From the NCBI GenBank assembly GCA_937886445.1, contig CALGBY010000129.1, positions 1 to 6,461 of the forward strand: a DNA stretch of 6,461 bases. Direction: 5' to 3'. The translations under genes were made by a program, and so were the position numbers. The first letter of the stretch is position 1. Every line of letters starts with the position of its first letter. This document shows positions 1 through 6,040 of this stretch, piece by piece. Source of the stretch: an uncultured Clostridia bacterium (GTDB lineage Bacteria; Bacillota; Clostridia; Christensenellales; Aristaeellaceae). The notes beneath the pieces were generated by a model. That model made no database searches. It saw nothing but the letters and a program-made list of their open reading frames with translations, and was not told the DNA's origin.

Positions 1-16
1 GCTTTAAGCTTCACCG

Positions 17-41
17 AACCCCACGCCTAGCGTGGGGTTTT
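17..41 (+). terminator. Rho-independent terminator of a gene upstream of the window
   Basis: CCCCACGC (19-26) and GCGTGGGG (30-37) form a perfect 8-base-pair GC-rich stem around the loop CTA, followed by TTTT (38-41). Flanking AA/TT can extend the stem by two pairs. The U-run lies on the + side only, so it ends transcription entering from the left; the gene itself is outside the window. Confidence 0.85.
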
Positions 42-49
42 CATATAAC

Positions 50-84
50 AAAAAAGGCCGCCGCGGATCCCTCCGCGGCGGCCT
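50..84 (-). terminator. Rho-independent terminator of the SH3-domain gene
   Basis: Bases 56-66 (GGCCGCCGCGG) pair perfectly with 73-83. The outer pair 55/84 and inner pair 67/72 make a 13-pair stem with a four-base loop. The six A at 50-55 become a U-run on the - strand, so the element faces leftward and ends the transcript of the gene at 135-950. Only 8 bases separate it from the opposing terminator at 17-41. Confidence 0.9.
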
Positions 85-134
85 CCGGGGTATATGCACA
101 TTTTAAGCTTTGCGCAGCAGTGATAAGCCATCCG

Positions 135-950
135 TTAACGGAAAATGCAGCTGGCGGAGGACACCCATCCCCAGTAGCCGTCCACAAACACATAGTACCA
201 CAGCTTTCCGTTCGAGGCGGTGGCTGTGTTGTATACGGGGTACTCAATGCCGCTGTACAGCATGGTCACCGCTTCATATTCCGCGCCGGGCTTCTTGCGC
301 ACATTCAGCTCGCTTCCGGTGATGCGCACATAGCCGATGCATCCGGGCGGTTCCGGATCAAAGCCCGGTATCGTGGCGATGTCGCGGGAAATAAAACCGC
401 GGGCGGGCTGGCCGTCTACGCTGCATTCCACATACCACCAGTTTCCGTAATAGTTGTATTTGCCCAGGATCAGGAAGGTCTCACCGGGATACAGCACCGC
501 GAAGGCGGAGTTCACGCCGCCGGTGCGGTCCTTGGGGTTATCGGTCACATACAGCGTTTCCTGCACGGTCACAGGCTGATAGACGAAGGTAAGATCGTCC
601 ATGCTCCTGTCCTTATACCCATGCGTATAGGAAGGGGGGATGTAGCCCACGCGCACATTGCCGTTATTGGTCTCGTAGCGGATCATCAGCCAGCGGGAGC
701 CTCTTTCATAGCCGCCCACATCCACGGCATAGTCCGTATCGCAAACGGCTTTACCGTTCGCGCAGCACAGATACTGCTCGCCGGGGCCCGTATACACAGG
801 GCAGTCTCCCAGGCCGATCCCGTTCTTTTTAACAAAGAACTTGAAATCGTGGATGCCGTTCAGCGTATCGCTGATCCCGTTTGCCAGCGCGCAGGACATA
901 CCGCACACCAGCAGTACCGCCGCCAGAACAGCGCAGAGCACTTTTTTCAT
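135..950 (-). CDS. Secreted protein with three tandem SH3-like (SH3b) domains
   Basis: A 271-residue exported protein, probably in or near the cell wall; SH3b repeats in Gram-positive bacteria usually bind peptidoglycan or wall polymers. Seen: a positively charged N-terminus (MKK), a hydrophobic stretch at residues 4-18, and a likely signal peptidase I site after ALA (residues 21-23). No lipobox fits. Three repeats follow at about 48-105 (GDCPVYTGPG), 128-190 and 206-266; the last has the classic LNVRKKPG and ends in GYWGWV. No catalytic domain is present, so a binding or structural role is inferred. The start at 950 is preferred because GGAGG lies 8 bases upstream; the ATG at 956 has only 2 bases of spacing. 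The mature part carries seven cysteines, many for a secreted Gram-positive protein. The gene has its own promoter and terminator, so it is monocistronic. The exact ligand is unknown. Confidence 0.85.
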   Translation of the reverse strand: MKKVLCAVLAAVLLVCGMSCALANGISDTLNGIHDFKFFVKKNGIGLGDCPVYTGPGEQYLCCANGKAVCDTDYAVDVGGYERGSRWLMIRYETNNGNVRVGYIPPSYTHGYKDRSMDDLTFVYQPVTVQETLYVTDNPKDRTGGVNSAFAVLYPGETFLILGKYNYYGNWWYVECSVDGQPARGFISRDIATIPGFDPEPPGCIGYVRITGSELNVRKKPGAEYEAVTMLYSGIEYPVYNTATASNGKLWYYVFVDGYWGWVSSASCIFR

Positions 951-981
951 ACCCATATCCTCCTTTATTTTGTCCGGTTTC

Positions 982-1010
982 AGTATATATTCGGTTTTCC
1001 GGCATGTCAA
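982..1010 (-). promoter_or_regulatory. Sigma-A promoter of the SH3-domain gene
   Basis: On the - strand the -35 box is TTGACA (1005-1010) and the -10 box is TATACT (982-987), with a 17-base spacer. Transcription should start near 975, giving a leader of about 25 bases with GGAGG just before the ATG at 950. Both boxes are near-perfect, so strong housekeeping expression is expected. Confidence 0.85.
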
Positions 1011-1069
1011 GCGAAATCATTGTAAAAAAGTCCGTTTTCCGCGCCGCGGAAAAATCCCCTCCTCCGCTC

Positions 1070-1098
1070 TTGACCTTGCCTCCCGTTTCCTCTATAAT
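1070..1098 (+). promoter_or_regulatory. Sigma-A promoter of the glycosidase-like gene
   Basis: TTGACC (1070-1075), a 17-base spacer and a perfect TATAAT (1093-1098). The start of transcription should fall near 1105, leaving a leader of about 28 bases with AAGG at 1121-1124, 8 bases before the ATG at 1133. It diverges from the SH3-gene promoter, with 59 bases between the two -35 boxes. That gap has no obvious palindromic operator. Confidence 0.85.
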
Positions 1099-1132
1099 CT
1101 TGCTTGAAAACACCGGAAAGAAGGCATGACCT

Positions 1133-2557
1133 ATGCGCAAAGTGACCCTCAGCCCCGCACCCTGCTCGGTGGACCTGAGCGACGGTAGCGAACGCGGCCC
1201 GTATGTAGGCCAGGGATATATCCTCAGCCGTCTGGGACGTCCGCACCGCGCGGTGAACCTGATGTACTGCTATTATCCGCTGGATAAGGAATGGCCGGCC
1301 CGCATCAGTGAGGTGACGAAGAAGCCCGAGGGCGGCGGTGCCTGGAGCTATGCCTACGATGACTATTTCCCGCTCACAGGCGAGGAGCCCTGGGAACGCA
1401 TGAAGGATATCCGCCGCCACGGGCAGGATGTGATCTTCACCCTCACCTGCGACCCGCATATCACCGATGAGCAGATCACCGCCATCGCGGAGCGCTTCGT
1501 GCCCTTCGGCCGCGTGATGTTCCGGCTGAACCACGAGGCGGACGGAAACTGGTTTTCCTTCAACCACCGCGCGGGCTACCGGGAGGTGGCGGATTTCTTT
1601 GTGCGCTTCCGCAGGGTATTTCAGAAGACCGCGCCGCAGGTGCGCTTCATCCTGTGCCTGGGCGGCGTGGAGAGCCCGGACAAAACAGAACTGAACCGGG
1701 AAGCGGATTTCGCGGACGCGGTGCGCGCGGCCGATATCTGGAGCGTGGATAAATACCCCTCCCTCAATTACGGCTGGCCCGGAGAGATCGCGGAAAAGGA
1801 TAACTTCGGCCACTATCAGCGGGATCTAAGAGCGACATTTGACGCGGATATCAAAAGCTTTGACCGCTGCTCCTTCCTGTGCGGCGGGGAAAAAAGGCCC
1901 TTCCAGCTGTGCGAGCACAACGAGGACGGCGATGTGACCGGCGCATACGGCCAGGCGGAACGCCTGAAGGCGTTCTACGACACCGCGGAAAAAGAAAGCC
2001 GCGGCAAGCTCAGCGCGATCACGCTGTACCAGTTCCGGGATGACGGCCGGCTGGGTCTGGAGGTATCCGACCCGAACGACTGCACGGTGGGCATCGAGCA
2101 GCCCGAAATGGCCGTGTATAAGGAGATCATCTCCCGCCCGTTCTTCTCCCCCGTGCTCACGGAGGGCGAAGAGGCCGGAGAGGAAAACATTCCCCTGCGC
2201 TGGGGCGGCAGCGAGGATGCCGAAGGCGTGAGCCTCCGTCTGGGGCTTGAAAAGCAGCCGGTGTTCTGCGAAATGTACTTTGACGATGAGCTGCTCCCCA
2301 TGAACCTGATGATCGAGCTGGGCGGGCAGTGGTTCCGCAAGGCTCCCGGCACCCGCTGCACAGACCTGATGCCCTGGTTTTACACGCACAGGGATGCTCC
2401 CGTGCAGGGACTGTCAGTGCGCCTTTTCGCCCCGCCCCCCTGCGGCGTGAACCCGCAGGACGGCACGGAGGACGCCCGTGTGAACTACCGCACGGTGCTC
2501 AAACGCGCCCCGCGGCTGCGCATACGCTATGAAGCTCCGGGAGATTACAAGAGATAA
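1133..2557 (+). CDS. Cytoplasmic GH26-like TIM-barrel glycoside hydrolase
   Basis: A 474-residue protein with no signal peptide or membrane segment. Residues about 25-335 look like a (beta/alpha)8 barrel of clan GH-A type. RLNHEADGNWF (131-141) matches the GH26 beta-mannanase pattern of His-Glu followed by Gly-x-Trp, where the Glu is the acid/base (here E135). QLCE (258-261) sits where the beta-7 nucleophile is expected (candidate E261), and LYQF (298-301) suits beta-8. Residues about 340-474 form a second, apparently beta-rich domain that I do not recognise. Reaction and substrate (perhaps imported mannan- or glucan-type oligosaccharides) are inference. It may instead be a distant, uncharacterised clan member. 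Start 1133 follows AAGG by 8 bases. A transporter gene lies 70 bases downstream on the same strand with no terminator between, so cotranscription is possible. Confidence 0.7.
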   Translation: MRKVTLSPAPCSVDLSDGSERGPYVGQGYILSRLGRPHRAVNLMYCYYPLDKEWPARISEVTKKPEGGGAWSYAYDDYFPLTGEEPWERMKDIRRHGQDVIFTLTCDPHITDEQITAIAERFVPFGRVMFRLNHEADGNWFSFNHRAGYREVADFFVRFRRVFQKTAPQVRFILCLGGVESPDKTELNREADFADAVRAADIWSVDKYPSLNYGWPGEIAEKDNFGHYQRDLRATFDADIKSFDRCSFLCGGEKRPFQLCEHNEDGDVTGAYGQAERLKAFYDTAEKESRGKLSAITLYQFRDDGRLGLEVSDPNDCTVGIEQPEMAVYKEIISRPFFSPVLTEGEEAGEENIPLRWGGSEDAEGVSLRLGLEKQPVFCEMYFDDELLPMNLMIELGGQWFRKAPGTRCTDLMPWFYTHRDAPVQGLSVRLFAPPPCGVNPQDGTEDARVNYRTVLKRAPRLRIRYEAPGDYKR

Positions 2558-2583
2558 CGGCAGCCGCACCGGCCACCGCAAAA

Positions 2584-2592
2584 TGATATAAT
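2584..2592 (+). promoter_or_regulatory. Possible extended -10 promoter of the MATE gene
   Basis: TGATATAAT (2584-2592) is a perfect TGn-TATAAT extended -10 box, 35 bases before the ATG at 2628. The hexamer 17 bases further upstream (2564-2569, CCGCAC) is not a -35 match, so the site would rely on the extended -10. It would supplement read-through from the upstream gene. Confidence 0.5.
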
Positions 2593-2627
2593 TATGCAGT
2601 ACCCATGCCCGCAGGGAGGCGATCTTG

Positions 2628-3989
2628 ATGGCAAAGGGACGCGATACCGATATGACGAGCGGAACGATCTGGAAACAGATCGCCGCTTTTTCACTGCCGC
2701 TCATGCTGGGCCTTCTGTTTCAGCAATTGTACAACACGGTGGACACCCTTGTGGTGGGAAAATTCGTAAACAAGCAGGCACTGGCCGCGGTGGGCTGCAC
2801 CGGCAACATCATCAATGTGCTGGTGGGCTTCTGCGCGGGGCTTGCCACCGGCGCCGGCGTGGTGATCAGCCAGGCCTACGGCAGCCATGATGAAGGGCGG
2901 CTGCACCGCTCCGTACACACCAGCATCGCCCTCACGCTCATTTTGAGCGTGATCACCACGGTGCTGGGCGTGCTTCTCGTGCAGCCCATGCTGCGCCTGA
3001 TGGATACCCCGGAGGATGTGCTGGAAAGCGCGGGCGATTACCTGCGCATCTACTTCATCGGCATCAGCGGCACCCTGATATACAACATGGGCTCCGGCAT
3101 CCTTCGCGCGGTGGGCGATTCAAGACGTCCCCTGTATTTTCTCGTCATCAGCGCCGTTGTGAACACGGTGCTGGATCTGCTGTTTGTGCGCAGCTTCGGC
3201 ATGGGTGTAAAGGGCGTTGCCTGGGCCACCGTGATCGCGCAGGCGCTCTCCGCGGTGCTCAGCCTCATCGTGCTTACCGGATGCTCCGCGCCCTACCGCA
3301 TCATCTGGACGAAGATCCGCCTGTATAAGGATACCCTCAGGCAGATCCTGCTTTTAGGCCTGCCGAGCGCGGTGCAGAGCGCCATCACCTCCTTCTCCAA
3401 TGTTTTCGTGCAGGGCTATATCAACGCCTTCGGCAGCGACTGCATGGCCGCCTGGGGCGTATACAACAAGCTGGATGCCTTTGTGCTGCTGCCCATGCAG
3501 GCGGTGAGCATGTGCTCCGCCACCTTCGTGGGGCAAAACTGGGGCGCCGGGCAGAAAAAGCGGGCCGCCCGCGGCGTAACGGTGTCGCTGGCCATCTCCG
3601 TGGGCACGGCCGTGGTACTGGGCGCGCTGCTGCTGCTGCTGCGCGCACCCGTACTCTCTCTTTTCACCGATGACCCCGGCGTGGCCGAATTCAGCGCCTA
3701 TTTCATCAGCGTGATCACACCGTTTTATGTGCTGTGCTGCTTCAACCAGATCTATTCCGGCGCGCTGCGCGGCATCGGCAGCGCCACCCTGCCCACGATC
3801 GTGATGCTGGGCAGCTTTGTGGCGTTCAGGCAGGTCTTCCTTTATGTTACCAAGCTGCTCAACGCGGGCATTCTGGCGGTCACCCTCGCGTATCCGATGG
3901 GGTGGATCATGTGCTCCGCGCTGCTGGCGTTCTTCTACCACCGTTCCGCCCTCTTCCGTGATAAACAGGCGGGCAAGCGCCCGGCGTAA
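2628..3989 (+). CDS. MATE-family multidrug/cation efflux transporter
   Basis: A 453-residue polytopic membrane protein of the multidrug and toxic compound extrusion family, which exports organic cations and drugs by Na+ or H+ antiport. It has the usual family length, 12 expected helices and the two-fold repeat. The first half opens with GLLFQQLYNTVDTLVVGKFV near residue 28, followed by ALAAVG, and later has GILRAVGDSRRP. The second half echoes these with NVFVQGYINAFG, the stretch ending FVGQNWGAG, and SGALRGIGSATLP. The ATG at 2628 is chosen because AGGGAGG (2613-2619) lies 8 bases upstream; a TTG at 2625 would add one residue with 5-base spacing. The substrate cannot be read from sequence. 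The upstream glycosidase-like gene may share the transcript, but a shared pathway is not evident. Confidence 0.93.
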   Translation: MAKGRDTDMTSGTIWKQIAAFSLPLMLGLLFQQLYNTVDTLVVGKFVNKQALAAVGCTGNIINVLVGFCAGLATGAGVVISQAYGSHDEGRLHRSVHTSIALTLILSVITTVLGVLLVQPMLRLMDTPEDVLESAGDYLRIYFIGISGTLIYNMGSGILRAVGDSRRPLYFLVISAVVNTVLDLLFVRSFGMGVKGVAWATVIAQALSAVLSLIVLTGCSAPYRIIWTKIRLYKDTLRQILLLGLPSAVQSAITSFSNVFVQGYINAFGSDCMAAWGVYNKLDAFVLLPMQAVSMCSATFVGQNWGAGQKKRAARGVTVSLAISVGTAVVLGALLLLLRAPVLSLFTDDPGVAEFSAYFISVITPFYVLCCFNQIYSGALRGIGSATLPTIVMLGSFVAFRQVFLYVTKLLNAGILAVTLAYPMGWIMCSALLAFFYHRSALFRDKQAGKRPA

Positions 3990-4016
3990 AGGAACGGGAA
4001 GCTCATGATACCGCAT

Positions 4017-4070
4017 AAAGATCAGGAGGACCGCGGGGCATTCATGCTCCGGATCCTCCTGATCTTTTCT
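4017..4070 (+). terminator. Strong rho-independent terminator after the MATE gene
   Basis: Bases 4017-4030 pair perfectly with 4054-4067 (14 pairs, AAAGATCAGGAGGA with its complement). An imperfect inner stem (4035-4040 with 4045-4050) lies above it, and the 3' arm ends in TTTT followed by CT. It stands 28 bases after the MATE stop. On the - strand it offers only three U after the stem, so it may weakly stop the antiporter transcript too; no other terminator is visible for that gene. Confidence 0.85.
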
Positions 4071-4081
4071 TCGGGAAAGCA

Positions 4082-4104
4082 CTGATCAAATAAGGCTTGT
4101 TCAG
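4082..4104. repeat. Short imperfect inverted repeat in the 4071-4265 gap
   Basis: CTGATCAA (4082-4089) and TTGTTCAG (4097-4104) pair with one mismatch around ATAAGGC. No U-run follows in either direction, so it is not a terminator. It adjoins the left edge repeat (4099-4130). Apart from these, the 195-base stretch between the MATE terminator and the antiporter stop shows no convincing gene or site. Confidence 0.4.
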
Positions 4105-4130
4105 ACGCGTGTGGATCGTATGCGGGCTGC
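4099..4130 (+). repeat. Left imperfect inverted repeat flanking the antiporter/toxin-antitoxin segment
   Basis: Reading rightward from 4099, GTTCAG, GCGTG and TGCGG occur in the same order as in the sequence read leftward on the - strand from 6442. The match is by eye, roughly two-thirds identical and needs gaps. It may be a decayed element end, a dispersed intergenic repeat, or chance. Confidence 0.3.
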
Positions 4131-4265
4131 TTTCCGCGAAAACCGGGATCTTCACAGAAAGCGAACCGCACGGCCGGCACCGCAGATGAGCCTGGCTGAT
4201 GCATCGGTGTTTCCATGCAATATATATGCAGAATACCGGTCGTCAAGACACCGGCAAACTGAAAG

Positions 4266-5465
4266 TTAACGGGATGTATTCAATAATTTCTTGTAGCTTA
4301 TGTCCATCCCGATTGCGCCTAACGGTGCTGTCAAAAGTATAGAAAGAACGGCAACGGAAAGCACAATGTTGCCGCAGGGCAGTCCGAGTGACAACGGTAC
4401 AGAACCGATGGCCGCCTGTACGGTGGCTTTCGGAAGATAAGCAATGATGCAGTATAGTTTTTCTCGTTTGTTCAGCTTTGCTCCGCACAGACAGAGCCAT
4501 ACCCCGGCAGAGCGGAATACTAGCGCAATGACGATCATCACTAAGGCAAAAGCGCCTGCTTCAAGCGTATAGCGGATATTGACCGACGCGCCTACAAGCA
4601 CAAACAGGATCACTTCGGCGGCAAGCCATAAACGGCCGTACTTTGCGGATAAATCGTCGGACACTTCATTTCGGCAGCGCATTTGAACCACGCATGCCAT
4701 ACTCATAACGGCAAGAAGCCCGGACACGGACACAATGTCGTCAAGCCATGTTTCAACAGCCATCAGCAGAAATGCTGTGCCGAGCGTAACGATCACTTTG
4801 AAGCTTTGACGAATGGAATCCCTGCGTTTGTGCGCGTATTCAAATATCCATGAGAGAATAAAGCCTGCCGCAGCGCCTGTCAGAATTCCAAGTACAATCG
4901 AGACAGGAATGGCGGCAAAGTCCATTACGTTCGCGGTGCCGCCCTGAGCCATACTGATGAATGTTGAAAACAAAACGATCACGAATACATCGTCAAAAGA
5001 CGCACCTGCCAAAATCAATTGAGGAATTTGCTTGTCGGTTCCGTACCCCTCCTCCATCAGGCTTACCATCCGCGGAACTACGACTGCAGGAGAAACAGCG
5101 CCCAGCACCGCCCCCATAATAGCCGCTTCAAGAGCTGTTATATGAAGCAGGATTGGTGCAAAGAACACGAAAGCGCCGATTTCAAGCACCGCTGGGAGAA
5201 ACGACATCATCACTGCCGGTCTTCCGATTTTCTTCAGGTCGGAAACATTGAGCGATAGCCCTGCCTTGATCAGGATAATGATCAGTGCCATCTGCCGCAG
5301 CTCCGAAGAGATACCAAGAATTTTCGGATCAAGAAAATCCAGCACATAGGGGCCTAACATAATGCCGGTAAACAGCATCCCAATGATGCGCGGAAGCCGT
5401 AATTTGCGGCAAATAAACGCCATGGTTAGACCTATAAGGAAAATCAGAGCGAGTGAAGTTAGCAT
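4266..5465 (-). CDS. Cation:proton antiporter of the CPA superfamily under fluoride-riboswitch control
   Basis: A 399-residue inner-membrane antiporter with hydrophobic helices throughout and no C-terminal RCK/TrkA nucleotide-binding domain, so it is the bare transport unit. Seen: SPAVVVP (125-131), typical of the unwound crossing helix; GASFDD (154-159), with the two adjacent Asp that bind ion and proton in electrogenic family members; and YLPKATVQAAIG (343-354), a conserved Lys-containing helix near the C-terminus. Known: such proteins exchange Na+, K+ or Li+ for H+. The start at 5465 follows AGGAGG (5473-5478 on +) by 7 bases. Its leader is a fluoride aptamer plus terminator, so its job is probably tied to fluoride stress, whether by handling accompanying cations/protons or, less likely, fluoride itself. 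Its base composition is lower in GC than the left-hand genes, which hints at transfer. No crcB/fluc or CLC-F gene is in view. Confidence 0.88.
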   Translation of the reverse strand: MLTSLALIFLIGLTMAFICRKLRLPRIIGMLFTGIMLGPYVLDFLDPKILGISSELRQMALIIILIKAGLSLNVSDLKKIGRPAVMMSFLPAVLEIGAFVFFAPILLHITALEAAIMGAVLGAVSPAVVVPRMVSLMEEGYGTDKQIPQLILAGASFDDVFVIVLFSTFISMAQGGTANVMDFAAIPVSIVLGILTGAAAGFILSWIFEYAHKRRDSIRQSFKVIVTLGTAFLLMAVETWLDDIVSVSGLLAVMSMACVVQMRCRNEVSDDLSAKYGRLWLAAEVILFVLVGASVNIRYTLEAGAFALVMIVIALVFRSAGVWLCLCGAKLNKREKLYCIIAYLPKATVQAAIGSVPLSLGLPCGNIVLSVAVLSILLTAPLGAIGMDISYKKLLNTSR

Positions 5466-5485
5466 AATCCGTCCTCCTAAAGCGC

Positions 5486-5530
5486 AAAAAAGCTGATGCT
5501 TTTCTGCATGGATTTACAGAAGTCATCAGC
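5486..5530 (-). terminator. Riboswitch-controlled intrinsic terminator (expression platform)
   Basis: On the - strand, GCTGATG (+ coordinates 5524-5530) pairs with CATCAGC (5492-5498), and an inner stem TTCTG/CAGAA extends the hairpin. TTTTTT follows (5486-5491), only 7 bases before the AGGAGG of the antiporter. The 5' arm of the stem is the 3' part of the fluoride aptamer, so the folded aptamer and this terminator exclude each other. Confidence 0.88.
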
Positions 5531-5575
5531 CTGTAAAGCGGTTTAGGTTGCCCATGGGAGAACTTCATTCCCGAC
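5519..5575 (-). ncRNA. Fluoride (crcB-type) riboswitch aptamer
   Basis: On the - strand the RNA has the crcB layout. Stem P1 is GGGA (5569-5572) with TCCC (5556-5559), closing the loop ATGAAGTTC. A short junction segment that can form a two-pair GCAA-capped hairpin comes next, then AAACC and stem P3, GCTT...AGGC (5529-5539). The hallmark GCTGATGACTTC ends the aptamer. Loop GAAGT (5562-5566) pairs perfectly with ACTTC (5519-5523) as the expected pseudoknot. Known: this aptamer binds fluoride through Mg2+ ions and turns on fluoride-resistance genes. Here bound fluoride should hold GCTGATGACTTC in the aptamer and block the overlapping terminator, an ON switch for the antiporter. Identification is by recalled consensus and by-eye pairing. 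Confidence 0.88.
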
Positions 5576-5581
5576 TTCCTT

Positions 5582-5610
5582 ATTCTACACCTTTTTCAAA
5601 GCATCTTCAA
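5582..5610 (-). promoter_or_regulatory. Promoter of the riboswitch-antiporter transcript
   Basis: On the - strand, TTGAAG (5605-5610) and TAGAAT (5582-5587) are separated by 17 bases. Transcription would begin near 5575, so the RNA starts almost directly with the fluoride aptamer, as expected for a leader of this kind. Confidence 0.7.
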
Positions 5611-5635
5611 TCATGTTTCGAAAAATTCCTGTTTG

Positions 5636-5713
5636 TCACTTGGTTCTCTTAGTCTGACTCAGGTGCCCATAACCAAGATACTTGTGTGATAACTCGCGAT
5701 GGACATCGAACAT
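5636..5713 (-). pseudogene. Possible decayed 3' scrap of a tyrosine recombinase
   Basis: A 25-codon frame runs from an ATG at 5713 to a TGA at 5636-5638. It contains LGYGHLSQTKR, which lines up with the LGH-x-x-LSTTQRY stretch near the C-terminus of XerC/D-like recombinases. The same frame reads on past the stop as FRNMIEDALKKV to a TAG inside the antiporter promoter. It lies in the same frame as the toxin gene, just past its stop. The active-site Arg, His and Tyr region is absent, and the canonical His and Tyr of this stretch are replaced (LGY, RT). No ribosome binding site of note. With so few residues this may be chance; I offer it as a lead only. Confidence 0.22.
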
Positions 5714-5716
5714 GCT

Positions 5717-6040
5717 TCAGAGGTATTTCCGCATCGTATGGATGTAGTCCGGTTTCTCATGAAAGACTGCCATAATATCCACGATGTGTGATTGCTCATC
5801 AGTCAGATAAAAAATCAGGTATCCTTTATGAGTGAGATACCGGTATCCCATGCTCCGCAGAATGCGGTCTTTCGGCAGGGCACCCTGCCCCGGGATATCT
5901 GTAAGACGATCGCAGGTCTCACGCAGTTCCAATACAAAGTCTTTTGCAATGGATATCTCTTTGGATTGATCGGCAATATAGAACGCAATATCTCTCAGAT
6001 CATCCTTTGCTGTTTCAGTAAATCTGACATTATAGCTCAT
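5717..6040 (-). CDS. RelE/ParE-family toxin of a type II toxin-antitoxin pair
   Basis: A 107-residue basic protein of the ParE/RelE superfamily, whose members act as ribosome-dependent mRNA interferases or gyrase poisons; which applies here cannot be told. Seen: an N-terminal beta strand and two helices (YNVRFTETAKDDLRDIAFYI), a linker ending in LPKDRILRSMGYRYL (55-69), then the beta hairpin GYLIFYL and VDIMAVFHEKPDY, the typical C-terminal strand with a His-x-Lys end. Length is normal for the family, so it looks intact. Its ATG overlaps the antitoxin stop as ATGA (6037-6040), implying translational coupling, and it lacks a strong ribosome binding site of its own. It should be made only with its antitoxin and repressed jointly with it. 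Confidence 0.85.
   Translation of the reverse strand: MSYNVRFTETAKDDLRDIAFYIADQSKEISIAKDFVLELRETCDRLTDIPGQGALPKDRILRSMGYRYLTHKGYLIFYLTDEQSHIVDIMAVFHEKPDYIHTMRKYL

Noticed and set aside
3..110. TTTAAGCTT present at 3-11 and 102-110, flanking the two terminators
   Set aside because: Only nine bases match and the site contains the AAGCTT palindrome; too short to call a duplicated target or attachment site.
120..1025. Long open frame on + (about 300 codons) opposite the SH3-domain gene
   Set aside because: It is antisense to a gene with signal peptide, recognisable domains, promoter, ribosome binding site and terminator; the translation is low-complexity His/Ala/Gly-rich, typical of GC-rich antisense frames.
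1007..1813. Long open frame on - opposite the glycosidase-like gene
   Set aside because: No family features or ribosome binding site; composition is that of an antisense shadow. The same applies to 1826-2389 (-) and 3354-4082 (-).
3627..3641. (CTG)5 microsatellite-like run
   Set aside because: It encodes five leucines in a membrane helix of the MATE protein; ordinary codon choice in a GC-rich gene.
4022..4246. 74-codon frame on - downstream of the antiporter
   Set aside because: It runs through the MATE terminator hairpin, has no clear ribosome binding site and no recognisable domain.
5639..5677. Hairpin CTTGGTT/AACCAAG after the toxin gene, considered as its terminator
   Set aside because: The loop is 25 bases and no U-run follows the stem directly (a T5 comes only about 14 bases later on -). 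A weak structure remains possible.
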